Assembly: GCA_003285105.1 (NCBI GenBank)
Contig: CP030158.1
Location: 4,016,449 to 4,080,448 of the forward strand
Direction: 5' to 3'
Source of the DNA: Roseithermus sacchariphilus
GTDB taxonomy: Bacteria; Bacteroidota; Rhodothermia; Rhodothermales; MEBIC09517
Length of the DNA: 64,000 bases
In this document: in pieces, positions 1-8,374 of the stretch
Position numbering within the stretch: the stretch's first letter is position 1
Layout: every line of letters starts with the position of its first letter
The notes under the pieces: generated by a model
Database searches by the model: none
Told to the model about the DNA's origin: nothing
Seen by the model: only the letters and a program-made list of their open reading frames with translations
Position numbers and translations under genes: made by a program

Positions 1-1
1 C

Positions 2-1822
2 CACGCCCGCTCCGCCGCCCTCGGTGGGGCCTTCACCGCTGTGACGACGGACTATAACCTGCTGCGGTACAACCCGGCCGGGCTGGGCCTGCTCTCCCGC
101 CCCCTCCTCTCGGCCAGCTACCACAGCTGGATCGAGACGAGCCATCAGAACCACTTCGAGTTGGCCTTCCCGACCCGGCGGGGAGGGCTGGGCATGAGCG
201 TTTCCTACCTCAACGCCGGCAGCATCGACGAGATCGACGCCTCGTTCCAGACCACCGGGCGGCGCCTGCACACGAGCGACCTGCTGTGGATGATCGGCGC
301 CGCCCGGCAGCTCCGGCTTGGCGACGGCACCGCGGCCGTGGGCGTGGGCCTGCGATACCTCTACCAGAACCTGGCCTCGTTCCCGGGCACCGCCCTCGGA
401 CTGGACGTGGGTTCGCTGCTGGCCTACGGCCCGCTGAGCATGGGGCTGGCGATCCAGAACCTGCCCCTGCAGGCAGCCCGGTTCGACCGCGCCCTGGAGC
501 CGCTGCCCCGTATGTGGCGGGCTGGCGTGGCGTACTACCTGCGCCGGCACGCTCCGATCTCCTGGCTCGTGACGGCCGACCTCGTGCGGCCGCATCCGGC
601 AGCACCCGTCGCCTGGCACACCGGCGCCGAGGCCCGCATGGCGGGGCTCACGCTCCGCAGCGGCTACCGCATACAGCCGGGCTCCTCCGGCCGCTGGCAG
701 GCCGGCCTGGGCCTGACCATCCCGCTCTCCATGTTTGCCAACGGCGCACACGCGACGGTCGACTACACCTATGCCCTGCCGGCCGGCGGGTGGGAGCCGG
801 TGCACTACCTGTCCGTCGCCCTGCGGCCGGGGCATCGCCCGGCCTCCACGCTCAGCGTCGCCGCGGTCGACAGCGACCTCCCGCCCGAGCTGACCACGCT
901 TCCGCCGTGGTCCGGCGATAGGCCGGCTCCACGACCGCCGCGGGCCGCGCCCTCGCTGGCCCGTCTGGCCCCGGCCCCGACGGCTCCCCTGCCGCCGTTC
1001 ACCCCGCGCGTCTGGCCACCCGCCGCCGTCCGCCCCCCCGTGCTGCCGCCCGACCTGCTCGCCCTACGCCCGCCCCGGGCCGCCGCGGTGCAGCGCATCC
1101 CCCTCCGCCCCCTGCACGAACCGCCGGCGCTGATCCGGGTCCATATTCTATTCGACTATGGCGAGGACACCATCCCCCCCGGGGAATACGCCCGGCTGGA
1201 CCGACTGGCCGCGCAACTCCTGGCCATGCCGGATGAACCGCTCTGGGTATCCGGCCATACCGACGACCACGGTCCTCTGGCCTGGAACCTGGACCTCTCG
1301 GCCCGACGGATCGACCGCGTCCTGGATGCGCTCGAACGCCGGTATGGCATCCCGCGCTCGCGCTTCGTCAAACCCACGGCCTACGGAGAGACGCGCCCCA
1401 TCGCCGACAACCGCACCGAAGCCGGACGCGCCCTGAACCGGCGCGTCGAGTTCATGCGGTTGCCGCCGGGAACCGACCCGGACACCTTCGTACCCGAAGG
1501 TAGCCTCGTGGAGGGCGTCCACGCGCTGAGCGAAACCACCGTCGCCGTCTTCCGCAACGGGTGCTCGGCCTGGGAGGTGCGGGTCGAAGACGGCGGGCGT
1601 CGGCTCGTGCTCGTGTTGCCCGGGCTGTTCCGCCTGGACCCCACCCCGCCGGTGCCCCCGCTGGAGCGTCGCCTCATCCGTCGCCTGCGTACCGAAGAGA
1701 CCGCCACGCCACGACGCACGCTCGTGGTGCTGGACCTCACACAGCCGGTCCATTACCGGGTGGAGGAACAGGGCCGCGTGCTTCTGCTCCACCTCCAGCC
1801 GTCCGGCACGGCCACTCAGTAA
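2..1822 (+). CDS. PorV-like outer membrane barrel fused to OmpA domain (5' truncated)
   Basis: The gene is open from the window edge: the frame reads HARSAALGGAFTAV before the first possible start (GTG at 41), the typical N-terminus of mature PorV/PorQ-like (UPF0164) barrels, so the true start lies outside. About residues 1-275 are the barrel-like part (DYN..YNPAG near the start). A Pro/Ala-rich linker follows to about 375. Residues 379-488 are an OmpA-like peptidoglycan-binding domain with GHTDDHG, YGETRPIADN and NRRVE. The last 100 residues are beta-rich and end in a short-strand pattern (LVVLDLTQPVHYRV, LLLHL) that resembles an AMIN domain; that assignment is my inference. PorV-type proteins act with T9SS as outer-membrane shuttles, and the OmpA part would anchor this one to peptidoglycan. 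The end overlaps the convergent ggt gene by 7 bp. Confidence 0.8.
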   Translation, partial: HARSAALGGAFTAVTTDYNLLRYNPAGLGLLSRPLLSASYHSWIETSHQNHFELAFPTRRGGLGMSVSYLNAGSIDEIDASFQTTGRRLHTSDLLWMIGAARQLRLGDGTAAVGVGLRYLYQNLASFPGTALGLDVGSLLAYGPLSMGLAIQNLPLQAARFDRALEPLPRMWRAGVAYYLRRHAPISWLVTADLVRPHPAAPVAWHTGAEARMAGLTLRSGYRIQPGSSGRWQAGLGLTIPLSMFANGAHATVDYTYALPAGGWEPVHYLSVALRPGHRPASTLSVAAVDSDLPPELTTLPPWSGDRPAPRPPRAAPSLARLAPAPTAPLPPFTPRVWPPAAVRPPVLPPDLLALRPPRAAAVQRIPLRPLHEPPALIRVHILFDYGEDTIPPGEYARLDRLAAQLLAMPDEPLWVSGHTDDHGPLAWNLDLSARRIDRVLDALERRYGIPRSRFVKPTAYGETRPIADNRTEAGRALNRRVEFMRLPPGTDPDTFVPEGSLVEGVHALSETTVAVFRNGCSAWEVRVEDGGRRLVLVLPGLFRLDPTPPVPPLERRLIRRLRTEETATPRRTLVVLDLTQPVHYRVEEQGRVLLLHLQPSGTATQ

Positions 1823-3606
1823 CCGATGGCCGCCCCGTTGCCCCGGGGGTCGACGCCGCCGAGCAACACCCGCCGGGCAGTGACCACCTCGAAGCGCTCC
1901 GTCGCGGCATCGTTGGCGCGCACCTCCGTCTCCCCCTCCGCCACCGCGATGGCATGGGCTCGCCCCCAGGGAGCGCCCCGATCCACCACGCGCCATCCGC
2001 GCCGCTTCAGGTTGTCCACCACGTCGCGCTGCAGGCCGAACGGCTCGTACCACAGCTCGTCCGGCAACCACTGGTGATGGATCCGCGGTGCCGATACGGC
2101 CTCCTGCACGTCCATCCCATATACCACCATGTTCACGATGACCTGAAACACCGTGGTGATGATGGTAGACCCGCCCGGCGCACCGACGACCAGCATGGGC
2201 GTGCCGTCCGGGCGCTCTACGATGGTCGGCGTCATGGACGAGAGCATACGCTTGCCCGGCTCGATGGCATTGGCCTCGGCCCCCACCAGCCCGAACTGGT
2301 TGGGGACCCCCGGCTTGGCGCTGAAGTCGTCCATCTCGTTGTTCAGGAAGAACCCGGCCCCGTCCACCACGACCTTCGAGCCGAAGAAGCTGTTGAGCGT
2401 CGTCGTCGTGCTGACGGCATTGCCCGCGGCGTCGACGACGGAGTAGTGCGTCGTCTCCGTCGATTCGTGGGCGAAGGGATCCCCGTGCGTCATCGTCACG
2501 CTCGTATCGGCGCGGTAGGGGTTGAAGTCGGCCATCCGGCGATCCATGTAGGCCCGGCTGATCAGCTCCTGAACGGGCACCCGGACGTAATCCGGATCGC
2601 CCAGCCAGTGGGCGCGGTCGGCATAGACCCGGCGCATGGCCTCTCCCATGAGGTGGACCGTCGCGCTGCTGTTCCATCCCATCTCTCGGAGATCATACGG
2701 CTCGACAGCCCGCAGCAGCTGTAATAGCGCCACCCCACCGGAGGACGGCGGGCCCATCGTAATGATGCGATGACCATGAAACGACCCCACGACCGGGGGG
2801 CGCTCGACGGCCTCGTAGGCGGCCAGGTCCTCGTGCGTGATCAGCCCGCCTCCCCGCTGCATCTCCGCCACGATCAGATCGGCCGTACGGCCCCGATAGA
2901 AGCCGTCGCGGCCGTCCTTGCGGATGCGTTTGAGCACGGCGGCGAGGTCCTTCTGCACGAAGCGATCCCCCTCCCGGTAGGAGCGAGACGCGTCGCCGAG
3001 GGTGAAGTATCGCGCGGTGCTCTCGTAGGCGGAGAAGGCGTCGTAGTACGCGTTGAACCGCGCCGCCTGCCAGCGCGGGAGCACGAACCCTTCCTCGGCC
3101 AGGCGGATGGCAGGGGCGAGCACGTCCTTCAGAGGCAGGGTACCGTACCGTTCGTGGGCCAGCAGCAGCCCCGCCACCGAGCCGGGCACCCCGGAGGCCA
3201 GGTACCCCTCCCGGCTGAGTTCCGGGAGCACGTTGCCGGCCTCGTCCTGATACATCGTCCGCGTCGCGGCCGCCGGGGCCCGCTCCCGGTAGTCGATGGT
3301 CGTCGTCGTGCCATCGGCGAGGCGGATGACCATGAAACCGCCCCCGCCCAGGTTGCCCGCGGCCGGGTAGACGACGGCCAGGGCAAAGCCCGTCGCCACG
3401 GCGGCGTCGACGGCGTTGCCGCCTCGCTTCAGGATCTCAGCCCCGGCGGCCGACGCCTCGACGTGGGCCGACACCACCAGGCCGTGCTCGGCGCGGACGG
3501 GGTCCGGCGCGTCCGCCGGCAGGGGCACGGGGCGGGCCGGACCCGCTCCGGCAGGCAGCAACCACAACAGACAGAGGGCCACGCAGCGCCGAACCGTCAT
3601 CTTCAT
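1816..3606 (-). CDS. ggt: Gamma-glutamyltranspeptidase (glutathione hydrolase)
   Basis: This 596-residue enzyme cleaves the gamma-glutamyl bond of glutathione and transfers or hydrolyses the glutamyl group in the periplasm. The family is made as a proenzyme that self-cleaves at a threonine. The cleavage site is visible as TTHYSVVDAAGNAVSTTTTLNSFFG, where the Thr of THYSVVD becomes the N-terminal nucleophile of the small subunit. Other family blocks are RGGNAVDAAVA, GGGGFMVIRLADG, SSGGVALLQLL, MLSSMTPTIV and GGSTIITTVFQVI. I chose the start at 3606 because MKMTVRRC followed by a hydrophobic stretch and GAGPARP makes a good signal peptide. Upstream in-frame ATGs at 3627 and 3675 would lengthen the N-terminus. 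It appears to be a single gene. Confidence 0.93.
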   Translation of the reverse strand: MKMTVRRCVALCLLWLLPAGAGPARPVPLPADAPDPVRAEHGLVVSAHVEASAAGAEILKRGGNAVDAAVATGFALAVVYPAAGNLGGGGFMVIRLADGTTTTIDYRERAPAAATRTMYQDEAGNVLPELSREGYLASGVPGSVAGLLLAHERYGTLPLKDVLAPAIRLAEEGFVLPRWQAARFNAYYDAFSAYESTARYFTLGDASRSYREGDRFVQKDLAAVLKRIRKDGRDGFYRGRTADLIVAEMQRGGGLITHEDLAAYEAVERPPVVGSFHGHRIITMGPPSSGGVALLQLLRAVEPYDLREMGWNSSATVHLMGEAMRRVYADRAHWLGDPDYVRVPVQELISRAYMDRRMADFNPYRADTSVTMTHGDPFAHESTETTHYSVVDAAGNAVSTTTTLNSFFGSKVVVDGAGFFLNNEMDDFSAKPGVPNQFGLVGAEANAIEPGKRMLSSMTPTIVERPDGTPMLVVGAPGGSTIITTVFQVIVNMVVYGMDVQEAVSAPRIHHQWLPDELWYEPFGLQRDVVDNLKRRGWRVVDRGAPWGRAHAIAVAEGETEVRANDAATERFEVVTARRVLLGGVDPRGNGAAIGY

Positions 3607-3945
3607 CGAACCATGAGCCTGGGTCATTAGGAAACCACGATCGGTCGTTTCGTAACGCCCCGCCGGCTCGGCCAAGGGCGACGACGCCGAAACCGCCGCA
3701 ACTTACGGCCTGCCGGCACCATCGGCAACGCCCTGCCCATCCCCCCTGACGCCACGATCAGCCCTGTTTCCAGATCCTGCCGGCCCGGCACCTCGATGCG
3801 GGACCGGCTCGATCCGTCCACGGCGTGCCAACCTGGCACGACTGTGGATAACTTGTGCAAATATCACCCGATTCACTGGCACGAACGGCGGGGAGGCCGT
3901 ATATTCGGGGCCCCCTGTTCCCCACCTGTAACCTTTTTCAGACCC
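3607..3945. other. Intergenic spacer between ggt and the small membrane-peptide gene
   Basis: A 339-bp divergent spacer that should hold the ggt promoter on the minus strand. The only signal I recognise is the TATATTCG box at 3900 for the plus-strand small ORF. I see no convincing larger gene here. Confidence 0.4.
3900..3907 (+). promoter_or_regulatory. Promoter-like TATATTCG box before the 29-residue ORF
   Basis: TATATTCG lies 39 nt upstream of the ATG at 3946. The same TATATT core occurs 38-73 nt before several other starts in the window (18496, 50544 minus strand, 51215), so it may be the -10/-7 element. No clear upstream TTG box is seen. Confidence 0.3.
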
Positions 3946-4035
3946 ATGAACCGCGTCGATCGAATGATTCGGGCGATGACGGTTGGAGCGGGCGTCGTCT
4001 CCCTGATCGTCTACACCGTCTTCAACCTGCTGTAG
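3946..4035 (+). CDS. 29-residue single-pass membrane peptide (hypothetical)
   Basis: A short ORF reads MNRVDRMIRA and then a hydrophobic run of about 18 residues (MTVGAGVVSLIVYTVFNLL) ending exactly at the stop. A basic N-terminus followed by one helix predicts a small inner-membrane protein with its N-terminus in the cytoplasm. It is flanked by a TATATTCG box 39 nt upstream and an intrinsic terminator 57 nt downstream, so it looks like a self-contained transcription unit. I do not recognise a family. It might instead be a regulatory RNA that merely contains an ORF, or the chance tail of a longer frame that opens at 3796. Confidence 0.45.
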   Translation: MNRVDRMIRAMTVGAGVVSLIVYTVFNLL

Positions 4036-4092
4036 CGATCCCGCTCTCCTGCCGCCCCGCCCCGGCGGTGCGCAGGCGCCTTCCACGTACTG

Positions 4093-4136
4093 AACGCGCA
4101 CGGTGCTGCTTCGGCGGAGCCGTGCGCGTTTTTTTT
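4093..4136 (+). terminator. Intrinsic terminator after the small membrane ORF
   Basis: An 11-bp perfect stem pairs AACGCGCACGG (4093-4103) with CCGTGCGCGTT (4120-4130). The loop contains a TTCG tetraloop mini-stem, and a run of T follows to 4136. It ends transcription 57 nt after the stop at 4035 and 95 nt before the symporter start. Confidence 0.85.
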
Positions 4137-4230
4137 GCGGCGCGCGGGCGTTCGTTTCGGCTTGACCTTTCCGCCGTCAGCCCTCAACTTGGGCGCTTCG
4201 TTTGTTTCACGGACCCGATCGCGCGCACGC

Positions 4231-6069
4231 ATGTACCTGGCCCCCCTCGACTGGCTGCTGGTCGGCGGCTACTTCGTCTTTTCTTTCGGCATCGCCCTGT
4301 ACTACTACCGGCGGGCCAGCCGGGACACGTCGGAATTCTTCCTGGGGGGGCGGCACATGCCCTGGTGGCTGGCCGGCACCAGCATGGTGGCGACGACCTT
4401 TGCGGCGGACACCCCGCTGGCCGTGACCGAGCTGGTAGCCCAGAACGGCATCGCGGGCAACTGGCTCTGGTGGAACTTCGTCTTCGGCGGGATGCTGACG
4501 GTGTTCTTCTTCGCCCGGCTGTGGCGTCGCAGCGGCGTGTTGACGGACGTGGAGTTCGTGGAATTGCGATACACGGGCCGGGCAGCGGCGTGGCTGCGCG
4601 GGATCAAGGCGATCTACTTCGGCCTGCTGCTGAACGTCATCATCATCGGCTGGGTGTCCCTGGCGATGGAGACGGTCCTGACGACGCTGTTCCCGGGGAT
4701 GACGCTCTTCGGGCGGACCTCGTTCGACGTGCTGGGCTTCGAGTTCAGCGCGGCGTTGTTGCTGGTGGGGCTGCTGGTGCTGCTGGTGGCCGTCTACTCG
4801 CTGCTCTCCGGGCTGTGGGGTGTGATGGTGACGGACGTGTTCCAGTTCGTCATCGCCATCGGTGGGTGCATCATCCTGGCCGTGTGGGCGGTGGATCTGC
4901 CGGAGATCGGCGGGCTGGCAGGCTTACGTGCGAAGCTGCCGGATTCGACCTTCCGGATGCTGCCGACGATCGGTGAGGCGGCCGAGGGGGCGGGCGTGCT
5001 GGCACTCTCGGCGCTGGCGTTCGTGGCCTACGTGGGCGTGCAATGGTGGTCCAGCTGGTATCCGGGGGCCGAGCCGGGCGGTGGCGGGTACATCGCCCAG
5101 CGGATGATGAGCGCGAAGGACGAAAAGCACGCCCTCTTCGCCACGCTGTGGTTCAACGTGGCCCACTACTGCCTTCGGCCGTGGCCGTGGATCATCGTGG
5201 CGCTGGTGGCGCTGGTGCTCTACCCCGGGCTGGACGACCCCCGCGCGGGCTTCGTACTGGTCATGCGCGACGTGTTGCCGCCGGGGCTGCTGGGGCTGCT
5301 CTTCGCGGCGTTCCTGGCGGCGTTCATGAGCACCATCTCGACCCAGCTCAACTGGGGCACGTCCTACCTCGTCAACGACCTCTGGCGGCGCTTCATCAGG
5401 CCCGACGGCGACGAACGGCACTACGTGCTCGTGGCGCGCATCACGACGTTCGCGCTCGGCGCGATCAGCCTTTTCGTCACCGCCCGCCTGGAATCCATCA
5501 GCGGCGCCTGGGGCCTGATCCTGACGGCCTCGGCCGGCCTGGGGCTGGTGCTCATCCTCCGGTGGTACTGGTGGCGCATCAACGCCTGGAGCGAACTGGC
5601 CGCCACGGTCGCCCCCATCGTGCTCACGGCGGCCGCGCTCGTCCTCCAGCCGATGGGCATCACCATCCCCGGCCTGGAATCCCCCTTCCCCACCAACCTC
5701 TTCGCCGTGACCGCCTTCACGACGGTCGTCTGGCTCGTGGCGACGTTCGTGACGCGCCCCACCGAGGCGGCCACGCTGGACGCCTTCTACCGCCGCATCC
5801 ACCCGGGCGGGCCGGGCTGGAAGCCGGTGGCGGCCCGGCACCCGGACGTCGTGCCGGACGCCGGCCTCGGCGCGCTGGCGCTGGACTGGCTGGCCGGGGT
5901 GGTGCTCGTCTACAGCACCCTGTTCGGCGTGGGCAACCTGCTCGTCGGAAGCACGCTGACGGGCGTGGGCTGCCTCGTGCTGGCGGGCCTGGCCACGGGC
6001 TTCCTGGCGTGGGATCTCAACCGGCGGGAATCGGGTATGGTGTTCGCCGCGCCGCGCGCCCGGCCCTGA
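4231..6069 (+). CDS. Sodium:solute symporter family protein
   Basis: This 612-residue integral membrane protein belongs to the SSS (SLC5/PutP-like) family, which couples Na+ entry to uptake of a sugar, amino acid or organic anion. The start at 4231 gives MYLAPLDWLLVGGYFVFSF, beginning directly with TM1; extending to 4135 only adds a polar stretch overlapping the terminator. Family features include SEFFLGGRHMPWWLAGTSMVATTFAADTP near the N-terminus and the AAFLAAFMSTISTQLNWGTSYLVNDLW block in the second half, plus about 13 hydrophobic segments. The substrate cannot be read from sequence. The downstream GroES-like gene follows after 32 bp and may be co-transcribed. Confidence 0.88.
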   Translation: MYLAPLDWLLVGGYFVFSFGIALYYYRRASRDTSEFFLGGRHMPWWLAGTSMVATTFAADTPLAVTELVAQNGIAGNWLWWNFVFGGMLTVFFFARLWRRSGVLTDVEFVELRYTGRAAAWLRGIKAIYFGLLLNVIIIGWVSLAMETVLTTLFPGMTLFGRTSFDVLGFEFSAALLLVGLLVLLVAVYSLLSGLWGVMVTDVFQFVIAIGGCIILAVWAVDLPEIGGLAGLRAKLPDSTFRMLPTIGEAAEGAGVLALSALAFVAYVGVQWWSSWYPGAEPGGGGYIAQRMMSAKDEKHALFATLWFNVAHYCLRPWPWIIVALVALVLYPGLDDPRAGFVLVMRDVLPPGLLGLLFAAFLAAFMSTISTQLNWGTSYLVNDLWRRFIRPDGDERHYVLVARITTFALGAISLFVTARLESISGAWGLILTASAGLGLVLILRWYWWRINAWSELAATVAPIVLTAAALVLQPMGITIPGLESPFPTNLFAVTAFTTVVWLVATFVTRPTEAATLDAFYRRIHPGGPGWKPVAARHPDVVPDAGLGALALDWLAGVVLVYSTLFGVGNLLVGSTLTGVGCLVLAGLATGFLAWDLNRRESGMVFAAPRARP

Positions 6070-6101
6070 CCGTACTCCCCCCGCCCTCCTGATTGCCCCC
6101 C

Positions 6102-6509
6102 ATGCCCGAACTGATCCTGGTCGGCGACCGTGTGTTGATCGACGTCGATGATGAGGACAAACAGACTCAGGCCGGCCTCTACCTGCCGGCCACCGTCGTC
6201 GAGAAGGAGCGGGTGCGCAGCGGGCGGGTGGTGAGCACCGGCCCCGGCTATCTCATGCCGAACCCGGACTACTCCGAGAGCGAGGCCTGGGCGCCTCATC
6301 GCAACGCGGCCCGCTACCTCCCCCTCCAGGCCCGCCCCGGCGACCGCGCGCTGTTCCTGCGCAAGGAAGCCATCGAGATCCGGTACGACGAGCGGGAGTA
6401 CCTCATCGTCCCCCACGGGGCCATCCTCGCCCTCATCCGCCCGGACCCGGACGACCTCGACGACCTGCCCGGCACCCTGGACGACGAGATCCAGGATCTG
6501 CTGGATTAG
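6102..6509 (+). CDS. GroES-like co-chaperonin homologue, long variant with acidic tail
   Basis: The 135-residue product opens with a Cpn10 pattern: GDRVLIDVDDEDKQTQAGLYLPATVVEKE, then SGRVVSTGPG. These match the beta-barrel and mobile-loop region of GroES. It is longer than the usual 95-100 residues because of an insert around residues 53-80 (NPDYSESEAWAPHRN) and a strongly acidic C-terminus (PDPDDLDDL...DDEIQDLLD). No groEL lies beside it, so it is probably not the housekeeping GroES. It may be a GroES-fold protein with another partner. I chose the ATG at 6102 over an upstream in-frame TTG at 6093 because Cpn10 starts two to four residues before the first strand. Confidence 0.75.
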   Translation: MPELILVGDRVLIDVDDEDKQTQAGLYLPATVVEKERVRSGRVVSTGPGYLMPNPDYSESEAWAPHRNAARYLPLQARPGDRALFLRKEAIEIRYDEREYLIVPHGAILALIRPDPDDLDDLPGTLDDEIQDLLD

Positions 6510-6535
6510 GCGACGGACGGAACGGGCGGCGGGGT

Positions 6536-8323
6536 CTACCCCGGCTGCTCCGTGCGGGCCACGGCGGCCCCGGCCACGGGGAAGTGGATCGTCGCGCCTT
6601 CGATGACGGGTGGCCGGGGCGCCTCGGCGTACTCGGGCTGCTCGCTGTGCCAGACGAGCTCCGCCCCGGCGGGCCAGGGCAGTCGCAGGTCGTCGGCCAG
6701 GGCGATGGCGATCAGGTAGGGACCGCGCCGGAGGGTGAGCCCGCGCGGCCCGTGTGCATGGGCTTCGGCGTCGGCGGGCAGATCCCGGCGGAGGCGGAGG
6801 AGGTCCCGGTAGAGGCGGTGCATGCCGGCGTGCGGCGGTTGCGCCCGTTCCTCCCAGCGCAGCCGGCTGCGTTCGAACGTGGCGGGGTCCTGCGGATCCG
6901 GCACGTCGCCCTGGAACCCGGAGAAGGCATCGAACTCCTTCTTGCGCCCCTCGGTGACGAGCCGCCCCAGTTCGGGCGCATGGTCGCTGAAGAACAGAAA
7001 CGGCGTCGAGGCGGCCCACTCCTGCCCCATGAAGAGCAGCGGCAGCTCCGGTGCCAGCAGAATCGTCGCCGAGGCGGCCCGGTAGACCGGCAGCGGGATG
7101 CGGTGGTGGAGGCGGTCGCCGAGGGGGCGGTTGCCCACCTGGTCGTGGTTCTGGATGAAGACGACGCACTGCTCGTGGCGCACGGGGGTGGCGTCGGTGC
7201 CGCGGGGCCGGCCCGACGTCGGCGAATGCTGCCCGTCGTAATACCAGCCCTGGTTCAGCGCCTTCGCCAGCTGTGCCGCCGTGGCGTCCCGGAAGTCGGC
7301 ATAATAGCCCTCCGTGTCCCCCGCGGTCATGTTGCGCAGCAGGTGATGCACGTCGTCGACCCACACGCCGTCGAGGCCATAGCCGCCTTCGGAGCGGGGG
7401 CGCACCAGGGTGTTCAGGTTGCGGTGGTCTTCCGCGATGAGCCACCGCCGCGGCCCCTCGTCCAGGGCGGCCACCGCCGCAGACAACTCGGCCAGGAAAT
7501 GGGTGGGGCTATCGTCGAAGAGCGCGTGCGTGGCATCCAGGCGAAAGCCATCGACGTGGTATTCCCGGAGCCAGTGCAGGGCATTGTCCAGGAAGAAGTG
7601 CCGGACGCCCTCGCTCCCCTCATCGTCCAGGTTGATGGCATCGCCCCAGGGCGTGCGGTGCTTGCTGGTGAAGAACGGGCCGTACGCCGCGGCATAGGCC
7701 CCGTCCGGGCCGAGGTGGTTGTAGATCACGTCGAGGAAGACCGCCATCCCGAGCCGGTGGGCTTCATCGACGAGGGCGCGCAGGTCGTCCGGGGTTCCGT
7801 AGGCGCGCGAGGGGGCGTAGAGCGCCGCGTGGTCGTAGCCCCAGTTCCAGCGGCCCGGAAAATCCGCCACCGGCATCAACTCGACGGCCGTGACGCCGAG
7901 GTCCCGCAGATAGGGCAGGCGCTCGCGCACCCCCGCGAAGGTCCCCTCCGGCGAGAAGGTGCCCACGTGCAGCTCGTAGAAGACCAGCTCCTGCAACGGC
8001 CGCCCCGTCCATCCGGCATCCTGCCAGGCGTATGCCGAAGGGTCCACGACCATCGACGGGCCGTGGACGCCCTCGGGCTGGTACCGGGAGGCCGGATCGG
8101 GGTACACCGCATCGCCGTCCAGCCGGAACTTGTAGCGCGTTCCGGCTCCGATGCCGGGCACCGTTCGCTCGAAGTATCCCCGGCCGATGGCGTCCATCGG
8201 GTACACGGCGTCCGTCTCCGTCAGCACGACGTCGACGCGCTCGGCACGGGGAGCCCATACGCGGAACAGCACGCCGGCATCGGTCGGGAGCGCACCGAGG
8301 GGGAAGCGATCGGATCGTGACAT
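6536..8323 (-). CDS. treZ: Malto-oligosyltrehalose trehalohydrolase
   Basis: TreZ releases free trehalose from the maltooligosyl-trehalose made by TreY. The 595 residues fit the family. An N-terminal beta-sandwich (VLFRVWAPRAERVDVVL) precedes the GH13 barrel. The catalytic triad is visible as D263 in DGFRLDATHA, E298 in WLIAEDHRN and D394 in FIQNHDQVGN. VELMPVADFPGRWNWGYDHAALYAP is characteristic of TreZ. Its partner treY is 24 kb away (32594) rather than adjacent. malQ lies 51 bp upstream on the same strand, so malQ-treZ is a likely operon. Confidence 0.95.
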   Translation of the reverse strand: MSRSDRFPLGALPTDAGVLFRVWAPRAERVDVVLTETDAVYPMDAIGRGYFERTVPGIGAGTRYKFRLDGDAVYPDPASRYQPEGVHGPSMVVDPSAYAWQDAGWTGRPLQELVFYELHVGTFSPEGTFAGVRERLPYLRDLGVTAVELMPVADFPGRWNWGYDHAALYAPSRAYGTPDDLRALVDEAHRLGMAVFLDVIYNHLGPDGAYAAAYGPFFTSKHRTPWGDAINLDDEGSEGVRHFFLDNALHWLREYHVDGFRLDATHALFDDSPTHFLAELSAAVAALDEGPRRWLIAEDHRNLNTLVRPRSEGGYGLDGVWVDDVHHLLRNMTAGDTEGYYADFRDATAAQLAKALNQGWYYDGQHSPTSGRPRGTDATPVRHEQCVVFIQNHDQVGNRPLGDRLHHRIPLPVYRAASATILLAPELPLLFMGQEWAASTPFLFFSDHAPELGRLVTEGRKKEFDAFSGFQGDVPDPQDPATFERSRLRWEERAQPPHAGMHRLYRDLLRLRRDLPADAEAHAHGPRGLTLRRGPYLIAIALADDLRLPWPAGAELVWHSEQPEYAEAPRPPVIEGATIHFPVAGAAVARTEQPG

Positions 8324-8374
8324 GGCGAGAGCGTGCGTAACAGCGGGAGGAGTCTTCGAGAGGGGTGCGAACGG

